Assembly: GCF_000513895.2 (NCBI RefSeq)
Contig: NZ_CP165782.1
Span: 2,480,001-2,544,000 of the forward strand
Reading direction: 5' to 3'
DNA: 64,000 bases
Origin: Ensifer sp. WSM1721
GTDB lineage: Bacteria > Pseudomonadota > Alphaproteobacteria > Rhizobiales > Rhizobiaceae
Positions 29,145-37,467 of the stretch are shown piece by piece. A model generated the notes under the pieces. That model saw only the letters and a program-made list of their open reading frames with translations. It did no database searches and was not told the origin of the DNA. Every line of letters starts with the position of its first letter. The first letter of the stretch is position 1. The position numbers were made by a program, and so were the translations under genes.

Positions 29145-29211
29145 CGGTGATCTTCGTCGAACCGGCGCGATCGGCTCGCGCTCGCCACCGTTTGCAGGGA
29201 GGACAGAGACC

Positions 29212-30765
29212 GTGACGAGCGGCATCCACCACATCACGCTGATTGCCCGCAAGGTGCAGGCGAATGTCGATTTTTACGTGGGTTTCCTCGGCCTCCATCT
29301 CGTAAAGCGGACCGGCGGCTACGAGGACCCCAATCAGTTGCATCTCTTTTACGGCGATGCCGCGGGCTCGCCGGGCTCGCTCGTCAGCTTTCTGATCTGG
29401 GAGGACGGCTCTCCCGGGCGTGTCGGCCACGGGCAGCCGAGCGAGATCGCCTTCGCCATTCCGCCGGAGAGTATCGGCTTCTGGCTGACGCGGGCCCTGC
29501 AGTTCAACGTCCAGACGACCGGACCGGCACAGGAATTCGGCGAGCCGGTCATGAGATTGAAGGATCCGGACGGCGTGATCGTCAAGCTCGTCGGGACCAA
29601 CACGCTTTCCGAGCCGGCCCCGTGGGCGAGCCGCGATATTCCCGAAACCGACTCGATCCGGCGGTTGCGCGGAGCAACCGTGCTTACCGAAAAGCCGAAG
29701 GAAACGGCCCACTTTCTGCAGAACCATTTCGGCTATAGGGAAACGGCCGCGACAGAGACCATCCGCCGTCTCACCTCGTCGTCCGGAGACGTGATCGACG
29801 TGCGCGACGCTGCCGGCTTCTGGAGCGCTGCCCCCGGCACCGGCACGATCGATCATATCGCTTTTCGCGCGCCCGACGAGGCGACGGTGCTTGCGGTGCG
29901 CGCCGATCTCGAGCAGGAGCATGCCGGCGCGACCAATGCGCACGACCGGAAATACTTCTTCTCCCTTTATGTGCGCGAACCGGGCGGCTCGCTCTGCGAG
30001 TTCGCCACCGACGGGCCCGGCTTCGCGGTCGACGAGCCTCCGGACGCGCTCGGCTCGACGCTGTTCCTGCCGCCGCATCTGACCAAAGATGCCGCAGCCT
30101 TGGTCAAGCTGCCGCAATTTGCGCTGCCGGGCGAGCCGCGTCCGGCGCAGCGGGACCTGCCTTTCGTCCATCGCCTCTACTATCCGGAGAAGGCGAGTGA
30201 CCGCACCTTCGTGCTGCTGCACGGCAGTGGCGGCAATGAGATCGACATGCTGCCCTTCGGCCATCAGGTCGATCCGCATGCCACGCTGATGGGCGTGCGC
30301 GGCCGCAGCACCGAGGAAGGCTTTCCGCGCTGGTTCCGGCGCCTTTCGATGACGACCTTCGATCAAGTGGACATCCGCTCGGAGGCGGAAGCCTTCATCG
30401 CTTTCGTCGAAGACGCGCGCCAAGGCTACGGGCTTGATCCGGACCGTACCGTGTTCATCGGATACTCGAACGGTGCGAACCTGCTGGCGGCCGTGATGCT
30501 GCTCCATCCGGGCGCGATCAGGAACGTCGTGCTGATGAGAGCCATGGCCGCGCTCGAGAACGCGCCGAGCGCCGATCTTGCCGCCACCAGAGTCCTGATG
30601 CTCACCGGCAAGGACGATCCTTACGGCAAGCATGCACCTGCCTTGAGGCGTATGCTCGCAGATGCCGGCGCAGCGCTCGAGGCCTTGGACATCGACACCC
30701 ACCACGGAATCGGCGACGAAGACGTAGCCGCCATTCGCCGCTGGCTCGATGAAAATGGTCTTTAG
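29212..30765 (+). CDS. fused ring-cleaving dioxygenase (two VOC domains) and MhqD-like esterase (517 aa)
   Basis: Three domains in one chain. Residues about 1-130 and 145-290 are vicinal-oxygen-chelate (glyoxalase/extradiol dioxygenase) modules with metal-ligand motifs GIHHIT, TIDHIAFRAPDE and CEFATDGPGF. From about residue 320 a carboxylesterase/phospholipase-type alpha/beta hydrolase follows: HGSGGNEIDMLPF, nucleophile GYSNGAN (Ser419), acid in TGKDDPYG and histidine in THHGIGDED. The VOC part resembles MhqO/MhqA and the hydrolase MhqD of the Bacillus MhqR regulon, where they are separate proteins. The GTG start at 29212 follows GGGAGG. It converges on the FMN reductase gene, whose stop codon overlaps its own. 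Confidence 0.9.
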   Translation: MTSGIHHITLIARKVQANVDFYVGFLGLHLVKRTGGYEDPNQLHLFYGDAAGSPGSLVSFLIWEDGSPGRVGHGQPSEIAFAIPPESIGFWLTRALQFNVQTTGPAQEFGEPVMRLKDPDGVIVKLVGTNTLSEPAPWASRDIPETDSIRRLRGATVLTEKPKETAHFLQNHFGYRETAATETIRRLTSSSGDVIDVRDAAGFWSAAPGTGTIDHIAFRAPDEATVLAVRADLEQEHAGATNAHDRKYFFSLYVREPGGSLCEFATDGPGFAVDEPPDALGSTLFLPPHLTKDAAALVKLPQFALPGEPRPAQRDLPFVHRLYYPEKASDRTFVLLHGSGGNEIDMLPFGHQVDPHATLMGVRGRSTEEGFPRWFRRLSMTTFDQVDIRSEAEAFIAFVEDARQGYGLDPDRTVFIGYSNGANLLAAVMLLHPGAIRNVVLMRAMAALENAPSADLAATRVLMLTGKDDPYGKHAPALRRMLADAGAALEALDIDTHHGIGDEDVAAIRRWLDENGL

Positions 30766-31325
30766 CTCACCTTCGCGGTCGCGACATGGTCGGCGAAGGC
30801 CTGGACGAAGCCGCGCAGTCGCTCGCGGGTATGGTCGTCGGTCAGTTGCCCATCGCCGTCGAACAGCGCGTCCGCTTTCGGCACCATCAGCCGCTTGCCC
30901 GACCAAAGCTGGGCGCCGAGCGTCCGCATCACTGAAAGCCAGGCGTTCTGACTGAGAATGGTCCCGAAACTGCTCGAAGACGCACCGGCGAGAGCAAAAG
31001 GTCGACCGCCGAAGACCTTTCGAATGTCGGCGGGCGGGCGGCTCAGCCAGTCGATTGCGTTCTTGAAAACGCCGGGAATCGAATTGTTGTATTCCGGGGT
31101 GAACAGGATCACTCCATCCGCGGAGATTATCTTTTGCTTGAGCGCCGTTGCCGCGGCCGGGACGCCGCTCTCGGCCTCCACATCGCCATCGTAAAGCGGG
31201 ATGCCGTGCAAGGTTGCCGTTTCAAATTCGACGCCGTCGGGCGCGACCGCTTTCGCCGCGTTCAGCAATCCCGTGTTGAACGACGCTTTCCGCAGACTGC
31301 CCGATATGCCGAGAAGCTTGGTCAT
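30762..31325 (-). CDS. NADPH-dependent FMN reductase / azoreductase-like flavoprotein (187 aa)
   Basis: Flavodoxin-fold quinone/azo reductase. The FMN-phosphate loop GSLRKASFN is at about residues 9-17, and the flavin-binding block TPEYNNSIPGVFKNAIDW is near 77-94, both hallmarks of the NADPH-dependent FMN reductase family (Pfam PF03358). AAAGGATG lies upstream of the ATG at 31325. Its stop codon overlaps the stop of the convergent dioxygenase-esterase gene. Upstream on the same strand is the MhqO-like dioxygenase. Two-electron reduction of quinones fits the neighbourhood, but the electron acceptor is not proven. Confidence 0.92.
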   Translation of the reverse strand: MTKLLGISGSLRKASFNTGLLNAAKAVAPDGVEFETATLHGIPLYDGDVEAESGVPAAATALKQKIISADGVILFTPEYNNSIPGVFKNAIDWLSRPPADIRKVFGGRPFALAGASSSSFGTILSQNAWLSVMRTLGAQLWSGKRLMVPKADALFDGDGQLTDDHTRERLRGFVQAFADHVATAKVS

Positions 31326-31391
31326 CGATAAATACATCCTTTCACACACGCCGAATTCAATGAAAGAACTAGGAATGTGGAAAGAAAAGGA

Positions 31392-31414
31392 AAGCCGGAA
31401 ATCGACCCCGGCTT
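31392..31414 (-). terminator. hairpin between the MhqO-like dioxygenase and FMN reductase genes
   Basis: Stem AAGCCGG / CCGGCTT (31392-31398 and 31408-31414) with a 9-nt loop; on the minus strand it is followed by TCCTTTTCTTTCC. It sits between the dioxygenase stop and the reductase start, so it may partly separate the two. Confidence 0.65.
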
Positions 31415-31437
31415 CCGCATATCGTAAACAACCGCCG

Positions 31438-32391
31438 CTATTCCAGCGGCTTCAATCTCGCCTCGATCTGAGCGCGTCGCGGCTCGAGGAAGGGCGGCAG
31501 CGACAGGCTTTCGCCGAGCGTCTCCATCGGCTCGTCGACTGCGAAGCCGGGTCCGTCGGTGGCAATCTCGAACAGGATGCCGTTCGGCTCACGGAAATAG
31601 AGCGAGCGGAAATAGAAGCGCTCGACCTCACCGCTCGAAGGCAGGCGGAAATCGTTCAGCCGTTCCGTCCATTGATGCAGCGTGTCGAGATCCGGCGCCC
31701 GGAAGGCGACATGGTGGACGGCGCCCGCTCCCTGGCGTGCGATCGGCAGGCCCGGCTGGACCGCGACGTGCAATTCGGCAGCCGGCCCGCCCTCGCCCAT
31801 CGAAAAGACATGCACCTCTCCGACTCCGTCGGGTGACGGATAGCTCCGCACCTCGGTCATGTTCATCACATGCGTCAGCACGAGCGCGGTATTGGCGATG
31901 TTCGGCACGCTGATGGTGATCGGACCCAGGCCCTTGATCTGATGACCGGCGGGTATCGGGCTCTTCTCCCAGGGATGCGAAGGCTGAAGCCCGCCATCAT
32001 CGACGAGCCGAAAGCGCTGACCTTCGCCGTCCTCGAAGTCGAGCGAAACCCGCCCGTCGATTTCGCCAACATTGCCCGACGTAACCTTCAGTTCATCGAA
32101 GCGCCGTTTCCACCACCTGACGGTTTCGGCGCTGCCGACGCGAAGGCCGGTGCGCGCGATGCTGTGCGTTCCCCGCCCCTCGGGCCCTACGGGCCAGTCG
32201 AAAAAGGTCAAGTCCGTGCCGGGCGTCGCCTGCCCGTCGGCGTAGAAAAGATGATAGGCGCTGGTGTCGTCTTCGTTGACGGTCTTCTTGACTAGGCGAA
32301 GCCCCAACGTTTTCGTGTAGAAGCGCAGGTTTTCGAGCGCGTTCGCAGTGATCGCAGTCAGATGATGGATACCGGTCAGTTGCAAGCTCAT
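31438..32391 (-). CDS. MhqO-like ring-cleaving dioxygenase, double VOC domain (317 aa)
   Basis: Two VOC modules: residues about 6-135 with GIHHLTAIT, and 150-285 with [12 protein letters not shown] and the metal-ligand glutamate in [16 protein letters not shown]. The sequence is close in layout to MhqO/LinE-type dioxygenases proposed to open hydroquinones or catechols. It lacks a hydrolase domain, in contrast to the fusion protein at 29212-30765, with which it shares the [11 protein letters not shown] signature. GGAGG precedes the ATG. It probably takes part in detoxification of quinone-like compounds. Confidence 0.92.
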   Translation of the reverse strand: MSLQLTGIHHLTAITANALENLRFYTKTLGLRLVKKTVNEDDTSAYHLFYADGQATPGTDLTFFDWPVGPEGRGTHSIARTGLRVGSAETVRWWKRRFDELKVTSGNVGEIDGRVSLDFEDGEGQRFRLVDDGGLQPSHPWEKSPIPAGHQIKGLGPITISVPNIANTALVLTHVMNMTEVRSYPSPDGVGEVHVFSMGEGGPAAELHVAVQPGLPIARQGAGAVHHVAFRAPDLDTLHQWTERLNDFRLPSSGEVERFYFRSLYFREPNGILFEIATDGPGFAVDEPMETLGESLSLPPFLEPRRAQIEARLKPLE

Positions 32392-32528
32392 GAGTGCCTC
32401 CTAAGCCAATGTTGCGGCACCTTTTACGGGTTCTGGACGCGCGGCGCCGTGGGCGGGCATTTCGTTGAGCACAATATCAGCCCGAGCGATTGTTTCTCAA
32501 AGAGCGGCGAGAGGAACGGAATGTTCGC

Positions 32529-33323
32529 TCAGAGCGAACGATCGCGCGGTATCCGACGCAAATCTTCAAGATAAGTATTGTCCGCCCGCGAAATGGCGAA
32601 AGCCTTCGGGTCGATTTCGGCCAAGATCAGCGTTTCATCGGCCGAGTTCGCCCTTGCCAGAACCTGCCCGTCCGGCGAGGCAACGCGCGACAGCCCGGCA
32701 AATGAGAACAGCGCGTCGGAGCCGCAATGATTGATGTAGGCGACGAAGACCTGGTTTTCGAAGGCGCGCGTCTGGATCATGTGCTCGGTGATGAAGGTGC
32801 CCGACCAGCCGGCCGGAAGCGCGGTCGGCACAATGACTGCGTCCGCACCGGCGAGCGCGAGCCGGCGCACGTTTTCCGGAAACTCGACATCGTAGCAGAT
32901 CAGCATGCCGCAGGTGACACCGCGATGCTCGAAGAGACGCGTCGACGGTTCGGACGGCGTGAAAAGCGAGCGCTCATAGTCGCCGTAAAGATGCGACTTG
33001 CGATAGACGATGGGGTCAGCATCGCCGTTGACATAGACGGCGCCGTTATAGACGGTGCGGCCCTCCCGCTCGGCGAAGCCTGCAATGATCCCGATGCCGG
33101 CGTTCCGCGAGATACGCTGCAGCTCCCGAACGATCGGCCCGTCGGCCGGCTCGGCGAGCGCCGGAATAGCCTCACTGGCACCATAGCCGGTGATCCCGAG
33201 CTCCGGCGTCACGAGCAGGGTCGCGCCCTTGCCGGCGGCCTCGTCCGCCGCGCCCTCGATGCGCGCGAGATTGGCGGCAGGGTCGCCACCAACGCTTCTC
33301 ATCTGCAGGGCCGCGAGCTTCAT
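32529..33323 (-). CDS. carbon-nitrogen hydrolase of the nitrilase superfamily, amidase type (264 aa)
   Basis: The catalytic triad is visible: Glu in VTPELGITGYG (about residue 41), Lys in YRKSHLYGDYE (about 110) and Cys in MLICYDVEFPE (about 142). The length and blocks such as ENQVFVAYINHCGSD and SRVASPDGQVLA resemble 5-aminopentanamidase (DavA) or R-amidase-type enzymes. N-carbamoylputrescine amidase is a further option, although that family is usually longer. It starts within a TAATG at the end of the second permease gene, so it is the last gene of a polyamine-type ABC operon. The substrate is therefore probably an amide or carbamoyl derivative of an amine. Confidence 0.92.
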   Translation of the reverse strand: MKLAALQMRSVGGDPAANLARIEGAADEAAGKGATLLVTPELGITGYGASEAIPALAEPADGPIVRELQRISRNAGIGIIAGFAEREGRTVYNGAVYVNGDADPIVYRKSHLYGDYERSLFTPSEPSTRLFEHRGVTCGMLICYDVEFPENVRRLALAGADAVIVPTALPAGWSGTFITEHMIQTRAFENQVFVAYINHCGSDALFSFAGLSRVASPDGQVLARANSADETLILAEIDPKAFAISRADNTYLEDLRRIPRDRSL

Positions 33324-34123
33324 TACTTTCCGTCCGACGACATGGCGCCGAGCAGCTTCGGCAGGTCGCCGAAGCGCGCGACGAGGCTGAAGATAATGGC
33401 AGCGGTGGAAACGAAGAGGATCGTCACCGAAGCCATGGTCGGCGTATAGCCGTAGCGCAGCGCGTTGAAGATCTTGATCGGCAGCGTCTCCATCGTGAAG
33501 CCGACGGTCATGTAGGCGACGATATATTCGTTGAGTGAAAGCACGAAGGCAAAGGCGTAGCCGGAGACGATATAGGGCAGGATCAGCGGGAGCACGATCG
33601 TGCGGAAGATGGTGCGGTCATCCGCGCCCATCGTCGCGGCCGCCTCGACCAGCGAGCGATCGATCGAGGTGAAGCCGAGCGACAGCGTCACGAGCGGCAG
33701 GGTCACGAAGAAGATCGCGTGGCTGACGACCGCCGTCCAGGGTTGACCGTAGAAGCCGGCAGTCGCCCAGAAGGTCAGCAGGCCGAGCGCCGTGATGACC
33801 GGCGGCAGCGTGAAGGGGGCGACGCCCAGGAGCTGAAAGATGTTCGCCCAGGGCGCAACCCGCCGCCAGAGGAACCAGGCAAGCGGCAGCGCGATGGCGA
33901 CGGCCAGTGCGGCCGAAAGAAGCGCGAGCGTCACCGAGGCGACAAGCGCGTTGCGCCACTCGGGATTGAGGAAGATTTCGCCGTACCAGGAGGCCGAGAA
34001 GCCCTCCGGCGGAAAGGCGAGCGTCTGCTTCTGGTTGACCGAGACGCCGGCGACGACAATCAGCGGCAGTGCGAGAAAGAGCGCGATCACGAAGAAATAG
34101 AACCTGCGGAAAACGGAGGTCAT
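33323..34123 (-). CDS. polyamine-type ABC importer permease, PotC-like (266 aa)
   Basis: Six-helix permease of the spermidine/putrescine class. The EAA-type coupling loop lies in SLVEAAATMGADDRTIFRTIVLP (about residues 165-187). An N-terminal signal-anchor helix is followed by the FSASWYGEIFLNPEWRNAL block typical of PotC/PotI. Its start overlaps the preceding permease stop by ATGA (34120-34123), and its stop overlaps the amidase start (TAATG). Confidence 0.94.
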   Translation of the reverse strand: MTSVFRRFYFFVIALFLALPLIVVAGVSVNQKQTLAFPPEGFSASWYGEIFLNPEWRNALVASVTLALLSAALAVAIALPLAWFLWRRVAPWANIFQLLGVAPFTLPPVITALGLLTFWATAGFYGQPWTAVVSHAIFFVTLPLVTLSLGFTSIDRSLVEAAATMGADDRTIFRTIVLPLILPYIVSGYAFAFVLSLNEYIVAYMTVGFTMETLPIKIFNALRYGYTPTMASVTILFVSTAAIIFSLVARFGDLPKLLGAMSSDGK

Positions 34124-34974
34124 GCCGCTTCTCCCTTCCGTCCGGCAATCACCGTCAGCGCCACCAGTCCGAGCGTCACCAGCACCAGGAACACCGCCAT
34201 CGCCGCGGCAAACGGCATGTTGGATTGGTAGATCGCCTGATCGGTGATCAGCACCGAAAGCGTCCAGTGCTGCGGGCGGCCGAGCAGTTGCGGCAGGAGG
34301 TAGGAGCCGAGCGCGAAGATGAAGACCATGATCAGCGTCGCCACGACAGTGTTCCTGAGCGCCGGCACGACGACCGTGAAGAAGGCCTTGAGCGGCGAGG
34401 CCCCAAGCGTGCGGGCGGCCTCCGTCAGCGTCGGGTCAAGGCGTACGAGCGCGGGGAAGAGCACCAGCACCGTATAGGGAAAGGCCTGGTACACCATGCC
34501 GGTCAGCACCGCCGCGAAGCTCGGCGTGAGCGCTTTCGCCTCGCTCATGAGGCCGAGCGCCACGAGAATGTTGGTGATGCCGGCCGTGCGGGAGAAAAGC
34601 GTCGACCAGGCAAAGCCAATGATGACCTCGGAGAGCGAGAGCACCGAGAGCAATGCGACGAGCCAGACGACCTGCACGCTACGTGCCATGCGCGTCAAGA
34701 GATAGGTGAAGGGCAGCGCCAGCACGACGCAGCATATGGCAACTGCGATTGCCAGCATCAGCGAGAAGCCGAGCACGCCGCCGAAGAAGGCCGAAAGAAA
34801 GCGGGCGTAATTGTCGTAGACGAAGGCCGGCGTGTAGAAGCCGCCCTGCTGGCGCTGGAAGAAGCTGACGGCGATCATCGTGCCGAAGGGCACGACGAAG
34901 AAGATAGTGAGCATCGCCGCGGGGAAGAGAAGCGGCGAGTAGTCGCCGAGAGTCTGGGGCGGTTCGCGTCTCAT
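34120..34974 (-). CDS. polyamine-type ABC importer permease, PotB-like (284 aa)
   Basis: Membrane subunit with an N-terminal helix, the YDNYARFLSAFF block and the coupling loop LTEAARTLGASPLKAFFTVVVP. The ATG at 34974 overlaps the ATPase stop (ATGA). A longer reading frame upstream is open but lies inside the ATPase gene. It pairs with the PotC-like subunit. Confidence 0.94.
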   Translation of the reverse strand: MRREPPQTLGDYSPLLFPAAMLTIFFVVPFGTMIAVSFFQRQQGGFYTPAFVYDNYARFLSAFFGGVLGFSLMLAIAVAICCVVLALPFTYLLTRMARSVQVVWLVALLSVLSLSEVIIGFAWSTLFSRTAGITNILVALGLMSEAKALTPSFAAVLTGMVYQAFPYTVLVLFPALVRLDPTLTEAARTLGASPLKAFFTVVVPALRNTVVATLIMVFIFALGSYLLPQLLGRPQHWTLSVLITDQAIYQSNMPFAAAMAVFLVLVTLGLVALTVIAGRKGEAA

Positions 34975-36008
34975 TTGCGCAGTACCACGCAGCAATCCGG
35001 AGTGAGCGCGACGCCGACCTCCTGGCCGACCGTGACGTCCGGCCGGGCCCGCGGCGTCGAAACGGCGACGATCTGGCGTCCGGCAACGTCGAGAAAGGTC
35101 TCGATCGTACCGCCGAGATCGCGCACAAAGGTGACCTTGCCGGAAAGCGCACCGGCGCCGGGCGCCGTCAGGTGCACGTCCTCCGGGCGGATCGAAAGCG
35201 TTGCCTTCGCAGCACCCGGCGGCAGTTGCAGCCCCGGCACCGGCTGCCCCAGCACCGTCACATGGCCCAGGGTGTCCTCCTCCGCTTCGATCAAATTGGT
35301 CTGGCCGATGAAGTCCGCGACGAAACTGTCGGCCGGCCGGCGATAGATTTCGATCGGCGAGGCGGCCTGGCGAATTTCGCCGCCGTTCATGACGACCACC
35401 GTATCGGCCATGGTCATCGCCTCGCGCTGGTCGTGGGTGACGACGATCGTGGTGATGCCGAGCTTCTGCTGCAATTGCCTGAGTTCCACCTGCATCGCCT
35501 CGCGCAGCTTGGCATCGAGCGCCGAAAGAGGTTCGTCGAGCAGGAAGAGCTTCGGCGAGATCGCGAGCGCGCGGGCGATCGCGACGCGCTGGCGCTGGCC
35601 GCCGGAAAGCTTGGAGACCGGCCGATCGGCATAGCCCTGAAGATGGATCATCGACAGAAGCTCGTCGACGCGCCTCTTCTGATCCTCCTTCGGCGCGCTG
35701 CGGATGCGCAAGGGATAGGCGATGTTCTCGCCGACGGTCAAATGCGGGAAGAGTGCCAGCGACTGGAACACCATGCCGAGATTGCGCTTGTGCGTGGGCA
35801 CGCGCGTGATGTCTTCGCCGTCGAGCCGTATAGCGCCCGAGGTTGGCAGGTCGAGCCCCGCGATCATGCGCAAGAGCGTGGTCTTGCCGCAGCCTGACGG
35901 CCCTAGCATGCAGACGAAGGTGCCGTGCGGCACCGTGAGGTCGACGTCGTTGACGGCCCTGAAGGCCCCGAATTCCTTGACGACGTTTTGAAGGGCAAGT
36001 CCGGACAT
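34971..36008 (-). CDS. polyamine-type ABC importer ATPase, PotA-like (345 aa)
   Basis: ATPase with Walker A GPSGCGKTT, signature LSGGQRQRV, Walker B KLFLLDEPLSALD and H-loop VTHDQREAM. From about residue 245 it carries a TOBE regulatory domain (LSIRPEDVHLTAPG region). The ATG at 36008 has GGGG upstream. The binding-protein gene ends 174 bp before it; that gap contains hairpins, so the ATPase-permease-permease-amidase part may be expressed at a lower level than the binding protein. Confidence 0.95.
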   Translation of the reverse strand: MSGLALQNVVKEFGAFRAVNDVDLTVPHGTFVCMLGPSGCGKTTLLRMIAGLDLPTSGAIRLDGEDITRVPTHKRNLGMVFQSLALFPHLTVGENIAYPLRIRSAPKEDQKRRVDELLSMIHLQGYADRPVSKLSGGQRQRVAIARALAISPKLFLLDEPLSALDAKLREAMQVELRQLQQKLGITTIVVTHDQREAMTMADTVVVMNGGEIRQAASPIEIYRRPADSFVADFIGQTNLIEAEEDTLGHVTVLGQPVPGLQLPPGAAKATLSIRPEDVHLTAPGAGALSGKVTFVRDLGGTIETFLDVAGRQIVAVSTPRARPDVTVGQEVGVALTPDCCVVLRK

Positions 36009-36144
36009 GTGTACCCCGTTTCGCGCATTATGCGCGGATGTCACGGCGCCGTCGCGTGAGGCGCTGAGGCCGCGACAACAAAAATTCGCATCAGGTTATC
36101 CCTAAACCGCCTCGGGTTTAAGGGGCTATGCAACGCGGTCCCTA

Positions 36145-36172
36145 CCCCGCACCGGCTGAATCCCGTGCGGGG
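36145..36172 (-). other. hairpin between the binding-protein gene and the PotA-like gene
   Basis: Inverted repeat CCCCGCAC / GTGCGGGG (36145-36152 and 36165-36172) lies just after the binding-protein stop; a second imperfect stem-loop built from CCCTAAACC and GGTTTAAGGG lies at about 36100-36124. There is no U-tract. Such structures after binding-protein genes commonly stabilise the upstream RNA and lower downstream expression. Confidence 0.55.
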
Positions 36173-36182
36173 CCGATGCGTC

Positions 36183-37262
36183 TCAGCCGACGATCAACTC
36201 CGTCCACTTCTGGTTCAGCCAATCCGACTTCGTCTGATAGAGATCGTAACGCGGAACGATCGGCTCGATATCGGAGGAGACGGCCGAAAATTCCTTGTCC
36301 GTCAGGTCGGTCGATTCCCGCTTGACCGTCGGCGAAGTGCCGACCTTGCGCGAGAGCGTCGCCTGGATCGAGGGCTGGCACATATAGTCGATGAAGATAT
36401 GCGCCTCTTCGGCCTTCTGCGAGGCGCGCGACAGAGCCCAGCAGCCGGAATCCTGGATGCCGCCTTCCTTCGGGAATGTGGAGCGGACCGGATGCCCGTC
36501 GGCCGCGGCAAGACCGGTAACGTCGTGATAGTACTGGCCCATCGGGATTTCGCCGGACTTCAGCGCCTGCTCAAACTGCGCTTCGTCGCGATACCAGAGG
36601 CGGACGTTCGGCTTCACTTCGGCGAGCTTCTCGAATGTTTTCAGAATGCCCTCTTCGGTGTCGAGCGCATTGGTGCCGCCCATGAAGGTCTTGGCTGTCA
36701 CTTCGAGGAGGAACGAGTTGGAGACCAGCGCCAGCAGGCCAAGCTTGTCGGCATTCGCCGGATCCCAGAAGGCGGCCCAGGAGGTCGGCGCCTCCTTGTA
36801 GACATTGGTGTTGGTCACCAGCGTGATGTACCACGAAACCGCCCCGACGCCGGCGACGCGGCCATCCGGATATTTGTTGACGAAGCGATCGAGCAGGTTC
36901 GATGCGTTCTTGATTTTCGCCATGTCGATCGGCGTCCAGAGCTCGGTCGCCTGCCCTTTGAGCATCGCGACCTGCGACATCATCGAGACGTCGGCCGGCG
37001 CTTGGCCGGCGCGGGCCGCTTGCTCGAGCTGCACCAGCCAGGCCTCGCCGGTGGGCTCGGCGACGGATTCCACTGCGATTCCGGTTGCCTTGGTGAATTC
37101 CGGGAAGATGTTCTTGTCGAAGGAGTCCTTGAAGTAGCCGCCATAGACGCCGACCTTCAGCGACCTGTCCTGCGCCCGAAGCACCGCCGGCACTGCCAGC
37201 ATCGACGCGCCGGCAAGCCCCGCGCCGAGCAGCGTGCGGCGCTTGATCGAATTGATGTTCAT
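36183..37262 (-). CDS. polyamine-type ABC importer periplasmic binding protein, PotD-like (359 aa)
   Basis: Family 1 extracellular binding protein. The N-terminus MNINSIKRRTLLGAGLAG has a KRR followed by a long Ala/Gly/Leu core and cleavage near AVLRAQD (about residue 31); this could be a Sec or a weak Tat signal. Mature blocks include LKVGVYGGYFKDSFDKNI and QSDW-like C-terminal YQTKSDWLNQKW. AAAGGAG precedes the ATG at 37262. It is the first gene of the transporter operon and lies downstream of agmatinase on the same strand, which suggests a polyamine or guanidino-amine ligand. Confidence 0.93.
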   Translation of the reverse strand: MNINSIKRRTLLGAGLAGASMLAVPAVLRAQDRSLKVGVYGGYFKDSFDKNIFPEFTKATGIAVESVAEPTGEAWLVQLEQAARAGQAPADVSMMSQVAMLKGQATELWTPIDMAKIKNASNLLDRFVNKYPDGRVAGVGAVSWYITLVTNTNVYKEAPTSWAAFWDPANADKLGLLALVSNSFLLEVTAKTFMGGTNALDTEEGILKTFEKLAEVKPNVRLWYRDEAQFEQALKSGEIPMGQYYHDVTGLAAADGHPVRSTFPKEGGIQDSGCWALSRASQKAEEAHIFIDYMCQPSIQATLSRKVGTSPTVKRESTDLTDKEFSAVSSDIEPIVPRYDLYQTKSDWLNQKWTELIVG

Positions 37263-37467
37263 TGCATGTCTCCTTTGTTTTGCGGTCGTTGCCGCGTTCC
37301 CTGTTCCAGTTGATTCTTTATGTCTTCTAGGCGGGATGAAGCGAGCCTCCGCCTCTATTCCGCCCGCACGCTGCGATCGCTCCCGCGCTGTCCCGAGGAC
37401 TCGGGCCTTATTATCGCGCTGCAATCACCCGGTCGTCACGCAAGATCATGGACCTTCATGCTTCCCA

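Noticed and set aside
28954..30906. 650-residue minus-strand open frame opposite the dioxygenase-esterase gene
   Set aside because: Arg/Gly/His-rich antisense shadow typical of GC-rich codon bias; the plus-strand frame carries clear catalytic motifs.
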